Below are positions 47,546 through 58,139 of a DNA stretch of 64,000 nucleotides, in pieces. Source of the stretch: Physcomitrium patens (taxonomy: Eukaryota > Streptophyta > Bryopsida > Funariales > Funariaceae); contig NC_037259.1 of the NCBI RefSeq assembly GCF_000002425.4, forward strand, positions 5,485,481 to 5,549,480. Direction: 5' to 3'. The translations under genes and the position numbers were made by a program. Below the pieces are notes generated by a model. The model did no database searches, was not told where the DNA came from, and saw only the letters and a list, made by a program, of their open reading frames with translations. Numbering within the stretch: position 1 is the stretch's first letter; the number at the start of each line of letters is the position of its first letter.

Positions 47546-47756
47546 CCGTGTCCTCATTGTGAAATTAAACTGCAAACATGCCTTCTAGCTGACCATCGTA
47601 AGCAGGCTTAAACTCAAATACAATCACCAATGATCGGTTACTCGGTATCCTCCGTCGTCATTGTGGTGTAGGCGGTTTTTTATTTTGGGGTTGCCTTCGT
47701 GAGCTAGTTGGTTGAGATAATCTGATTGGCATAGTATCTATCTCTTGGCTATCCAT
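47546..47756 (-). pseudogene. Gypsy-3 third-ORF remnant, N-terminal part (fossil)
   Basis: On the minus strand, starting at the ATG at 47756, it encodes MDSQ...IRLSQP, like MESQ...LRLSQP in the Gypsy-1 third ORF, and further on SLVIVFEF, like CLVILLEV. It follows the end of the chromodomain by about 140 bp, as in Gypsy-1. Broken. Confidence 0.65.
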
Positions 47757-47889
47757 ATCAGAAGACCAAACTATGGCTACTAAAAAAATTCTACTTTATC
47801 TTGGAGAAAATAACTACATCAACTATAAATTTTGGTGGTGCTCTCTCCCTTTCTTATATTCTTGGGTGAGCAAGCTTCAAAAAGAAGCT

Positions 47890-49374
47890 ATCATCGAATC
47901 GGCTTAGGTTTATGAGGATGTTGTTGATGAAACTCCTGTACGTTTTGCAGCGCATTGGTGAGATTTTCAATTGGCTCCCACGTTCGCTCATTAAAGTCAT
48001 AGCCGCACCAATGAACAAGATACTCCAACTTGTCCCACGTTCACCATGAATCTAGCACCTTTTCAACCTCGTATTCTTTGTGGTTCTTGATCCCAATACT
48101 AGGTGGTAGACATTGCACTCTTCCAAAAAAAGACGACTCTCGATAAGGCTCCAACAGAGAAAGATGAAAGACTGGATGTACCTTCATAGAAGCCAATAAT
48201 TCTAGACGGTACGCCACTGGATTAATTTGCTTCTGGATGATAAATGGTCTCAATCTTCGATAGTCCAACTTATCACATAGTCGCTTGATCTTGATATTCC
48301 ATCGAAGAAGCCATGCCTTATCTCCAATTTTGAAAGTAGGTGCTTGATTCAAAATCTATCTGCAGACGCCTTGTAAGATTCTTGAGTGGATTGTAATTGA
48401 AGCTTCAACGTATTTTGAAGCTCTGATAGTTGTTTCGCAAATCCTTCAGCTGCTGGATTGTTATTTGTTGATGGAGTCAATAAAACAAGCTTTGGATGAT
48501 ACCCATAGTTGGAAAAGAATGGTGTGTGTTGAGTCGACGCATGGAGGGTGTTGTTATATGCAAACTCAGCTAGCGACAGATATGCGGTCCAATCGTCTTA
48601 CTGATAGTTGATGCTGCATCGTATGTATTTTTCCAAGACTTGGTTCACCCGTTCCGTTTCGCTATCAGTTTGAGGATGAAAAGCTAAAGAAAGCTTGATA
48701 TCCACCTTCAGTATCTCAAAGAGAGATCTCCAAAACTTTGATACGAACTGGGTTCCTCCATTTGATACGATATCATCTGATAGTCCATGATATCGATACA
48801 CATTATTGAGAAAGAGCCTTGCTATGACTTCACTAGACGATGTCTTCTTGCAAGGGTCAAAATGTGCCATCTTTGTAAGTCGATATACCACGATAAAGAT
48901 GCTGTCAAATGAGTTTGATGATGGCATGTCTGTGATGAAGTCCATGGAAACTGAAGACCATAGTCGACATGGAATCGGCAATGGCTGTAGAAGTCTATAA
49001 GGACGATGTTGAGGATTTTTAGATCTTGAACAGATGTCGCAGGAGAGGACAAAATCTTTCACATCCTTCCACATTTGGGGCCACCAAAAATCTCGAGAAA
49101 TAAGCTCCAAGGTCTTGTTGAATCCAAAATGTTTCGCAGCTGGAAAATCGTGGCGAGATTGAAGAACTCGGAGTCGTGCAGGACCTTTTGGAATATACAA
49201 CCGCTCTTCAAAGTATAAAAGATCTCCCTCCACCTTGAATTTGTCGTCATTGGCGTGCTGCTTGATATCAATGGCTACTGAATCTTCAATGGTCACATCA
49301 TGTACCTCATTTAGGAAGTCAGCATCAATTGGCACAATAGTAGCACAAAGCTGAAATTTCTCTGGTTTCAACAA
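47890..49374 (-). pseudogene. Gypsy-3 integrase and chromodomain region (fossil)
   Basis: The minus frame at 48598-49374 has the integrase zinc finger (HDFPAAKHFG...CDICSRSK), the core (VSMDFITDMPSS, GGTQFVSKF, and Glu in SETERVNQ), followed at 48041-48352 by the GDKAWLLRWNIK tail and the start of the chromodomain. Chromodomain sequence continues to about 47960, and pol ends near 47890 with HQQHPHKPK, like HQRHPSKPR in Gypsy-1. Broken. Confidence 0.85.
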
Positions 49375-49383
49375 CGTCGTACA

Positions 49384-50716
49384 TTATTGATCAAACACTG
49401 CTTCTCCAGCCTTTGGTACAAGATACGATCTCCTCGATAAGGCATCACATAGTCCTTGTTGCTTTCCAGGTCGATAAGTAGTAACATAATCAAACCTAGA
49501 TAGCGACATACTCCACCAAGCTTGACGTCGATTTAGAACTCGAGCCGACATAAAATACTCCAAATTCTTGTGATCTGTGTATACGGTCACTGGGTGTGCA
49601 GCTCCTTCAAGAAAGTGATGCCATTCTTGGAAAGAATCCACTATAGCAAGAAGTTCCTTATCGTGGATCTTATAATTGATTTCAAAAGCAGAGAACTTTC
49701 GAGAATAGAATGTAACCGGATGGAGCTTCTTGTCTTCTTCCATTTATGAAAGTATAACTCCCAAAGCAAAATCCAAAACATCAGTTTCTAAATAGAAGGC
49801 CTTTGTAAAGTCTGGATGTACCAAGATTGGAGCTGTAGTAAATGCCACCTTCAGATCTTGAAACGCCTTCTCCGCTAGAGGTCCCCATTCTAGCTTATCC
49901 TTGCATGACAACCGAGTGAGAAGAGCAGCAACTTGAGAGTAATTCTTGATGAAGATTCGATAGAAGTTGACAAAACCAAGAAAGCATTATACGTCTCTAA
50001 CCTTCTTTGGAACCTCCCAGGACACGATTGCTTCCACCTTCTTGGGATCCATCTTCAAGGCTTCTGTAGTCGCAACGAACCCCAAAAACTCCATCTCCAT
50101 TTAGTGAAATAAACACTTCTCTAACTTGGCATATAGTCCTCGCTCGCGTAGTTTCTCCAAGACCAAACGAACGTGCTTTTCATGCTCTTCCTCATTTTTG
50201 GAGAATATCAAAATATCATCCAAATAAATGACAACAAAATCATCAAGGTGCTCTCGAAAAATGTCATTTATCATATGTTGAAAGACCGCTGGAGCATTGG
50301 TAAGACCAAAGGGCATGACATTATACTGAAAATGGCCATACCTTATACGGAATGCTGTCTTCCACTCATCTCCTTCCTTGATTCGTATGAGGTTGTAAGC
50401 TCTTCTTAGATCAATTTTTGTAAAGATCCTTGTACATCCAAGTTATTCTAAGAGACCAGAAATCAAGGATAACGGGTAACGATTCTTCTTTGTTATCTTG
50501 TTGAGGCCTCAATAATCCATATACATCCGCAACGAGCCATCTTTCTTCTTCACAAATAAGATGGGTACTCCAGTTGACAATTTTGAATGACGGATGAAAT
50601 TCTTGGCTAGATTCTTGTCGATGTACTTCCACAACTGTGCCAACTCCGTCTGCGATAGATTGTAGATTGGACCAAAAGGTGGTTGTGCTCCTTCTTGCAA
50701 GTCTATGGTGCAATCA
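49384..50716 (-). pseudogene. Gypsy-3 RT / RNase H region (fossil)
   Basis: The RT active-site region [10 protein letters not shown] and [13 protein letters not shown] lie at 50101-50316. The upstream motif PPFGPIYNLSQTEL is at 50509-50700. RNase H with HDKELLAIVDSFQEWHHFL and YTDHKNLEYF is at 49384-49743. It is close to Gypsy-1 in protein sequence. Broken. Confidence 0.85.
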
Positions 50717-50721
50717 TATGG

Positions 50722-51290
50722 TCAATGTTCCGGTAGCATGTCGGCATTCTTCTTTTGAAACACGTCTTTAAAATCCTTATATTGCTCAAGAATACTTGCT
50801 GTCGAGATCTTCTCTCCGGTAGTTGGAGCCGCATAAATGACAAACGGTGTGCCTTCCTTAGACGATCCTATAAATGCTCTTATTCTAATGAATAAGGATT
50901 TCTCTATTCGGGATTTTCTACTAGGCTTGCTCTTGGGTGGTTTTGTAGAAAAGGTCATCTTCCGCAACCTCCAATCTAAGGATGGATTATGCTTTTTCAA
51001 CCAGGAAAGACCAAGAATAACAAGATTTGATGGGATTCTAATAATATTGAAAATAATATGACTATTATGGCCCTTAAACATCACTTCTATAGGTTCTGAT
51101 TCATGGGTGACACTACTAGACAATAAAAGTCGCCCATCTATGACCTCAACGTGAACAGGTTTGGATTTTTGTACTAAAAGGATCTTATGATGTTTCACAA
51201 ATTCTTCGTCCAAGAAACAAGCAGATGCTCCTGAATCTAATAATGCTAAGGTTCTCAGTTTCTGAGGGCCAATAAACAAAGGGATCGTAA
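50722..51290 (-). pseudogene. Gypsy-3 protease region (fossil)
   Basis: The minus frame contains the aspartic protease signature [18 protein letters not shown] and the ILGLSWLKKHNPSLDW segment, matching Gypsy-1. Confidence 0.85.
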
Positions 51291-51399
51291 AGTAAAGGGC
51301 AAGTTGAGCGAAAAGAAAGGAACTTGGTTGTTGTTGTGATATTTCACTGTCTAGTCGGATGGTTCCTATTGTGGCTGGACATCCTCATTTTTCTGAACA

Positions 51400-52392
51400 A
51401 ACGCACCCCTGGTCTTGACAGTGTGTCAATTTTGCTTCTTGGGGCAGTTTCCAACTTTGTGGCCTTTTTCACCGCAATACAAGCATAGACCTTCCTCCAT
51501 ACGCTGCTTTTTTTTCTTCTAGAGTAAGAAATTTGACACGTACCGTATTAATTTGGATGTCTTCTACCTCTGAATGTGAATTCACACTGCTTGTCGATAT
51601 AGTTGGGACATAGCGAACCGTATATTGTCTTGAACATTGGTCTTGGCGACGTTGGAATAGGCGGTTATCACACTTCACAGCTTGGCTAATAGCTTCGTTG
51701 AGCATTTGCGGATCAAAAAGAGTTAACAGCAAATCCTTCACATCGTCCCTTAAATCCCAATAGAATTGACTCATCAACACTTCTTCATCTCAATTAATGT
51801 TGCATGCTAATTGCCTAAAATCCAATGCATAGACTGATGTAGAGCGCATCCCTTGTCGTAGTAACCGGATCTTTGTTGTAGCCCATCGAACCTTATCGTG
51901 TTCACCAAATACTTCCGCAAACGTCTCCAAAAAGGTTTCAAAGTTTTTTAGTATGGACGATCGTTTCTCAAACAAAGGAGCAAACCATGATAGAGCTTAC
52001 TTTGTAAGTAAGGTTCCAACAAGCCCAACACGTGACTCCTCCGTTGGATAGCGATTGGGTTGTAAAACTGTTATCAACCTAATTTGGTTGACGAATCCTC
52101 AAACCTTGAAACACATACCATCAAACTTGTCCGGAAGGCTAACTCGGGGCTCCTTATGTTGTAGAACCAGTGGTGCATGTCGAACCTAAGGCAAAATTGC
52201 TTCTTCAAGTGCAGAAGTTTGAGGCTAGTGCAACCTAGATTGTGCCATCCCAGATGCTCCATCATTATGAAGCCTTGCCACGACTCCTTCAATCTCTACA
52301 GTTCTTTACAATAACGTAGCGAGGGCATTCATGATAGCATCCAACTTGGACTACAAACTTTCCATCATACTAATGTCTTGACCTCCAGCCAT
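51400..52392 (-). pseudogene. Gypsy-3 gag region (fossil)
   Basis: It starts near the ATG at 52392 (MAGGQD). Recognisable gag stretches include FETFLETFAEVFGEHDKVRW and [14 protein letters not shown] zinc-knuckle relic lies near 51430-51500. Broken. Confidence 0.75.
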
Positions 52393-52636
52393 TCTAAGAA
52401 AAGGACAAAAATGACTCTACAAAAAGATAATATTGGTTTAGAGAAGGATACTCCGCAACCTCTAAAATACCTTAAGAGCTTCAAGAAAAGAGGTAATCCT
52501 CTCTCTCCAAGAAGAATAAGACTTCAATATTATAACAAAAGAAGTATCAGTTTAGAGGAGGGTAATTCGCAACCTTTAAAATGCTAGTACACTTCCAAGC
52601 AGAGAGGTAATCCACACTCTAACGAGGAAGAAACTA

Positions 52637-52646
52637 GCTCTGATAT
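52637..52646 (-). other. Gypsy-3 primer-site-like motif, displaced from the LTR
   Basis: The minus strand reads ATATCAGAGC 26 nt inside the 5' LTR edge (52673), preceded by CACTCACTTCAG. This is the same motif, and nearly the same distance, as in Gypsy-1 and Gypsy-4. Confidence 0.45.
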
Positions 52647-52834
52647 CTGAAGTGAGTGCAGTCTCGACAAACTGTCATAGATACAGAAATACAGACTCGA
52701 GATCTAACAAGAAGTTCAAGAAGAACTGGCAAGAACTAGATTAATCAGATGAATACAAGAACAACACCAGAGAGATGAGCTAGAGCTCCAAGAGATATGT
52801 TGTCGAGACTAAAGAACTCTTCAGCCTCGATTCC

Positions 52835-52842
52835 AATATATA
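52835..52842 (-). promoter_or_regulatory. Probable TATA box of the Gypsy-3 LTR promoter
   Basis: The minus strand reads AGGAGTATATATTGG here. The nearest heat-shock-like array begins about 47 bp upstream in the direction of transcription. The same box is at about 46077-46091 in the 3' LTR. Confidence 0.6.
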
Positions 52843-52888
52843 CTCCTATTTAAGAAGCTTCTCGAGCAACTTCTACCAACTAGGAAGC

Positions 52889-53061
52889 TTCTAGAAGGTT
52901 CCAAAGACTTGCTTCTAGAAGGTTCTAGAAACTTGTCTCTAGAAGGTTCTAAGGACTATGTCTCTAACATCTTCTACTAACTAGAAAGCTTCTCAAGTAA
53001 TTTCCATCAACCAGGAAGCTTCTAGAAGGTTCCAGAGACTTGCTTCTAGAAGCTTCTAGAA
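52889..53061 (-). promoter_or_regulatory. Heat-shock-element-like arrays in the Gypsy-3 5' LTR
   Basis: Perfect modules: TTCTAGAAGGTTC at 52889-52901 and 53020-53032; four-module arrays TTCTAGAAGGTTCTAGAA at 52913-52930 and TTCTAGAAGCTTCTAGAA at 53044-53061. All lie upstream of the TATA box at 52835-52842. Heat-driven LTR promoters with such elements are known in plants (ONSEN of Arabidopsis). Confidence 0.6.
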
Positions 53062-53100
53062 ACTTGTCTCTAGAAGGTTCTAAGGACTATGTCCCTAACA

Positions 53101-53945
53101 TATACACTACTATTATCATAGCTTCCACCCAATACTCAAATCCAAGGTTTTGTACATGTAACATACTCCTTGTCATCTCTACAATAGTGCAATTTTCTCT
53201 TTCAACAATTCCATTTTGTTGTGGAATATAAGGAATAGAGATTTGTCTTGCAATACCATGTATCTTCAAGAAATCATTTAATTTCTTTGACATATACTTA
53301 CCTCCATTATTTGTATGCAATATCTTGATTTTGTACTCACATTGCTTCTCTATAAGTGCCTTAAACTCCTTAAACCTTATGAAATACTCATTCTTTGCTT
53401 TGAAGATGAAAATCCACACCTTCCTTGAAAAATCATCAATGAATGTGACAAAGTACCTTGCACCTCCTATTGATGGCATCCTCATAGGTCTACAAACATC
53501 GAAAAGGACTATCTCCTATAACTTGGTCGCACGTATTGCAACTCTACTTGGAAATATAGTCTTTTATTGTTTGCCTTAAACACAACCTTCACAAGCAAGT
53601 ATCATAGCATTGTGGCTTATATGACCAAGATCTAAGCCTCTTACTATGGATTGAAGCTCCTTCATGCTCTTGGTTTTCAAATAACTAAGATGTCGATGCC
53701 AAATGCCAAATTTGTCTTGATCTTGAGGAAATTCAGTAAATACCACCACTTTAACTCCATTCACCTTCTTACACTTGATGAAGTAGAGGTTGATATCTCT
53801 AAAATCCTTTGCAACATCATCTCCTTCTAATGTCTTTATAAAACATCCATTCTTATCAAATTGCACGTTACAACCATATGAAATAAGTTTACTCATCGAG
53901 AGGAGGTTTTTCTTCATCTTTGGCACATGTAGCACGACTTTCAAT
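53101..53945 (-). pseudogene. Copia-2 GAG-pre-integrase and integrase region (fossil)
   Basis: The frame at 53576-53944 has WHRHLSYLKTKSMKELQSIV and the zinc-binding region CEGC. The frame at 53087-53485 has the integrase core with YFVTFIDDFSRKVWIF, LHTNNGGKYMS and QQNGIVERENCTIVEM. Family certain. Broken by Gypsy-3 and smaller changes. Confidence 0.9.
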
Positions 53946-54970
53946 TTGATCTTCTTAGTTTGGCCTTTTTTAATAATCTCTACTACAATAGAGCCTATTC
54001 CAATAGCTTATACTTAGCCATTGTCTCCTATGAGTATATTTATTATTGAAATTTCTTCATAAGTATCAAATGAATACTTGTATGGAGTCATGTACTTGGT
54101 GGCACCCAAATCAAAAATCCACTTAGACATGGCAGCCATGGAAGTACCTTCACTTACTATGAATGCATAATCATCACCTCCATATTCATCACAAGTATTG
54201 TTTGCACTTTCTCTATCTTCTTTCTTAGCCTTGTAACAATTTCTAGCAAAACGACCTGGTTTCCTACAAATGAAGCAAGTTCTTTCATTACCATGTTAGT
54301 AAGAATAACTTTCCTTACCTTGTTTTGAAAAGAGAGCCGAATCTTCACTTTGATGTTCTTTTTCTTTCCTCTTGGTCACTTCATGAGTAAGTCTTGCCAT
54401 CACATAATCTATTGTGAGCTCTTTTAGTTTGATGGACTCCAATGCTACAATGACGTAGTTATAGGACTTGAAAAGGTTCATAAGCAAGATCATGACAATA
54501 TCACTTTCTTCTAAAGATTTATTAATAATTGTAAGTTGATTAGTAAGGGCCTTTATCTTATTGACATGAACCATGATGTCAGTCCCTTCTTCCATCTTGC
54601 AAGTGAAGAATTTCTTCCTTGTGAAGATGATATTGGATAAGTTCTTGCTTTCATATATGTTGTAAAGGGTCTTCCATGCTTTTACTGGTCCTTTGCAAGA
54701 GATGATGTGAAAAAAGTTGGCTTCATTTCAATTAGTCGCAATTATGCCAAAAGCCTTTTTTTATGTCTTGTAAAGTCTTTCCTCTCCTTAGTATTAGGAT
54801 GCATGCTTGGAGGCTCTTTATTTTCATCTACAATGTCTCAAAGGTCCAAAGATGCCAACAAAAGTTCTATTTTCACCTTCCAATGGTAGAAATTGTCACC
54901 TTTAAACTTTTCAATCACTCTCAAACCTTCACCTTCACTAAAAGCCATGTCTAAAAATAGGTCTATCAAA
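53946..54970 (-). pseudogene. Copia-2 gag / protease region (fossil)
   Basis: The frame at 54296-54595 has the copia gag segment (VNKIKALTNQLTIINKSLEE and LTHEVTKRKEKE). A CCHC-knuckle relic lies near 54240-54290. The protease segment lies at about 54000-54140. Broken. Confidence 0.75.
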
Positions 54971-55449
54971 AAATATCAAGAAAATAAGTCTCTATGTGCT
55001 TAAAATCATCAAAACAATTTTACACTAGCAAAATCTCAGAATGCCCTTTTGTGAATAAATGAGTGTTTTTTATGTTTTTTCACTCATAACACTTCCAACT
55101 CAACTTTCAAAGCTTCTAAGAAGTATGTGGACTCCAATCAGCTTCACCATCAAGTTTTCTAACTCATAAAATTCACTTTCTCACTAAAACTTCTACAACA
55201 CCAAAGACATTATCAAGGTCTTTATATAAGGTCTTAATCACTCAATCTTAGAATTTAAGAACCTTCAAATACATGTTAGGGATTTATAAGGCCCAAATCA
55301 AAACCTCCACAAGCCAAAACACAAGATTAGATCACATAAATCCTAACATCAGCAAACACCATAAGTTCTTTTCCACACAAGAGCATTAACTAGCAAATAA
55401 CTTCAACTTACTTGAAAAGCACAATTAAGTGTATGTAGGCCCATAACCT

Positions 55450-55798
55450 ATTGAAAAAATACAATAAGCAAGACATAATTAAGTAGAAATTAGCAAGGTT
55501 AGATACAAGAGAAGTGTGGAATGAGATGCCTCTCACTTCCAACATCCTTTACTTATAGGTAGAATTTACATCCATTATGACTCAACTTCATTCTCATTCA
55601 TCCTTATTTCATCCAATTGAATCTTAGATTCCACTTAACGTAGCCGCTACTCCAAATCCTAATCGCCACTTAATCTAGCCACCACTATAAATCATAACCT
55701 CTACCTTGGTAACTTTCCTATTATTTTTTGTTGCCCTTTAACTATTAGCAACTTATATTAGGTGATAAATCTTATTTGTCCAATATTTACTTTATCAC
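55450..55798 (-). repeat. Copia-2 5' LTR
   Basis: It begins ATTGAAAAAATACAATAAGC. Partner of 43356-43669. It is followed by TAGTT, also found before the left LTR. Confidence 0.75.
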
Positions 55799-56354
55799 TA
55801 GTTTCATAGACCAATCACCAAAACTGGCATCTTGCCACACCTTTCTGTATCTTTGTGCTTGATTACATGCCAACTGTCCATAATGGTCCCTAACTTTCAA
55901 GATGCAATATGGTGCCTATGAGATACAACCAAACAAAATGATTTGCTACTGAGTTTTGTTCTAATAATGTTGAGAGTGCAAGTCACTGAGAATGTGCTCC
56001 TGCTCTGTCACAGAGTATTACGACATTGAAGAGCCCACTTCTTGATTGCACAACCATGAGAGAATTGTATTTTAATTCTTGTAGGAAGTAGCATGGAATC
56101 ACATAAGGGTACACTTGACTATTCTTGTATTTCAAGAAAGAAAGTTGTAATGGTTCTTCAAAACAACAAAAAAATATGTGTAGACATGTGCACCAATCGG
56201 CCAAGTCAAGGCACTAGCCTACATGTTTCACGCTCCAAATCTATGCCAAAGTATATAAAGCATGGATACCATAAAAGTGAGTATTCTTATGTGCATGGAG
56301 GGCATAAATACAACGCACGGGCTTCCATTTGTAAGTGAAAGCAATACTTGGTTG
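55799..56354. other. Short intergenic flank between Copia-2 and Gypsy-4
   Basis: About 550 bp of mixed-composition sequence, continuous with the flank left of Copia-2 at about 42.7-43.35 kb if that element is removed. No gene is supported; the short frames on both strands overlap and show no domain. Confidence 0.6.
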
Positions 56355-56913
56355 TGTCATGGATATATGCATGTAAGCCAATAATTACATATATAAATAG
56401 ATAGAAGTAAGTAAAAATAGGTAAAAGTGAATTAATTCTATAGTATTTATTATGAAAGCTTTCTAGAAGCTTCATAGATATTGCTTTGACTTTATAGGTA
56501 TCTTTAATTGACTTTTTGGGATTAAAAACGTGGTCAACAAGTTGGCCATGGGCCACACATGTTGTTAGCTTGAAGATCAAGCTAACTATGTCGCCTACTT
56601 GTAGAAAAACTTGCCTTGTAAGTCAAGGCATGTATCCTACAAAGTCAACACATATTGGAGGTCCTATAGAACGTCGCCATGTAGCGCCTAGTTAGATAGT
56701 ATATATAGAGACAAGAGTGAAGCCTTCTTCACTCTTGTCAACTCTTTTCTTGCTTCCAGTCTAGCTTCAAGGGTCTCTAGTTTTCTTAGCTTTTGACAAT
56801 AGCCATTCTAGTTTCTTTCTTAATATACATATGAAGTTATTTCTATTTTGTCATCTTTCTTTGAGAGAAGTCTCACTTGTTTATTTGTCTTTATCATGTT
56901 CTTTTCCTTGACA
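56355..56913 (+). repeat. Gypsy-4 5' LTR
   Basis: About 559 bp. It aligns along its length with the Gypsy-1 LTRs, roughly 80-85% alike by eye. The TATATATAG box and the two short hairpins are kept. Confidence 0.9.
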
Positions 56914-57129
56914 GATTGACAAGTGTACACTTACAATATCAGAGCTTTGTCTAATTTTGATTAAGAGTGGATTATCCCTTTTTCTTGATAAGATATAAGC
57001 ATATTAGAAGTTGCGGATTACCCTCTCTAAATTGATATTGTCTTTAGTATTTTCTTTGTTCTCAAGTCCTCTCTTCTATTTGTCTTGAGCAATATTAGAC
57101 ATCTTCTCTTTTCTAAGTGTTATCCTAGC

Positions 57130-58128
57130 AGAACTTACTGAAATGAAGAGTGCAATGCCACAAATGCAAGAGTAATTTAGGGAGTTAATGCTTGCAATGC
57201 ATCAACTCAATTTACCACCTTAAGGAGTAACAAGATTAGCACGAAGTGAAGATATAGAAATGATTGGAGCTGCTTCAACATTTGTATCAAATCATGTCCC
57301 TTTTCCTATGGTGGAACATCCTTCCAGTGTTGGAGAATCAAAAATTGCAATATCTGAGAAGTTTGATGGGACCAAATCAAAGTTTAGAAGATTTATCAAT
57401 CAAGTATAACTTGTGATTGAACTTCAATTCCAAAGCTATCCAACTCCATGATCGCAAGTTAGATTCATTGGTATGCTTCTTTCAGGTTCAGCATTATCAT
57501 GGTTTTCACCTTTTTTTGAATGACAAGATCCAATATTGGATAATCTAGAGGCTTTTTTGGCAAAGTTTTGATCCATGTATGAAGAACATGATGCAATTCG
57601 TGTTGCAACCAATAAGATCCATATTTTACGATAAGGCAATCGATCAGTAACGTTGTATGCTTCATAATAACAACAACTTGCAACTAATATCAAGTGAGAT
57701 AATGTTGTAATTATTAGCCAATTTCTCTATGGATTTTAATATGAGGTAAAAAAATTAATTCTCAACTTACTTGATCCTGAAACATTGAGTCAAGCAATTG
57801 ACTTTGCTATGAAGTGTAACAATCTCTTTTTAAATTTTAATCTGAGAACCGTACAAGTGGACCTTAACGTTACTATAATTCAATATCAACACCAACATCT
57901 CTTCAATACATACATTTGGAAGTAGAGGATATGCAAATTGATGCGGTATGTTTCAAACCTCTTACTAAGCAAGAAAAGACTTGTCATCGTCATCAAGAAG
58001 GATTGTGCTTATATTGTAGAGAACCTAAGCACACTGCTCAATATTACCCAAAGAAGCGACGCAACCATAAAGTAAGCAGTACGACGATGAAAGAAGATAG
58101 CATGTCGAAAAATAAAATTGTCTAGCTA
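57130..58128 (+). pseudogene. Gypsy-4 gag region (fossil)
   Basis: It aligns with Gypsy-1 gag throughout. The zinc-knuckle region survives as CLYCREPKHTAQYY near 58000. Broken. Confidence 0.85.
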
Positions 58129-58139
58129 TAATAGAGACC

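Larger units (their letters stand above)
45918..53100 (-). mobile_element. Gypsy-3: Ty3/gypsy chromodomain element inside Copia-2
   Basis: Two 428-bp LTRs (45918-46345, 52673-53100) are flanked by a perfect target duplication TATAC (45913-45917, 53101-53105). Minus-strand order: gag, protease, RT, RNase H, integrase, chromodomain, third-ORF remnants, polypurine tract. By eye the LTRs differ at about 27 of 428 positions (6%), so it is several times older than Gypsy-1. It resembles Gypsy-1 in protein and layout but has unrelated LTRs. A solo LTR of the Gypsy-5 family sits in its third-ORF region. It is broken, with many breaks. Confidence 0.95.
52673..53100 (-). repeat. Gypsy-3 5' LTR
   Basis: 428 bp, TGTCATAG...CCCTAACA in plus reading. 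It is followed by target duplication TATAC and Copia-2 integrase sequence. Confidence 0.95.
43356..55798 (-). mobile_element. Copia-2: Ty1/copia element split by Gypsy-3
   Basis: LTRs at 43356-43669 and 55450-55798 flank minus-strand copia parts in order: gag, zinc-knuckle and protease region, GAG-pre-integrase, integrase, RT, RNase H. TAGTT abuts both outer edges (43351-43355 and 55799-55803), a candidate target duplication. Without Gypsy-3 it is about 5.3 kb. It is clearly better kept than Copia-1 but broken, with numerous breaks. It shares LTR edge sequence and gene layout with Copia-1, so both belong to one lineage. Confidence 0.85.
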
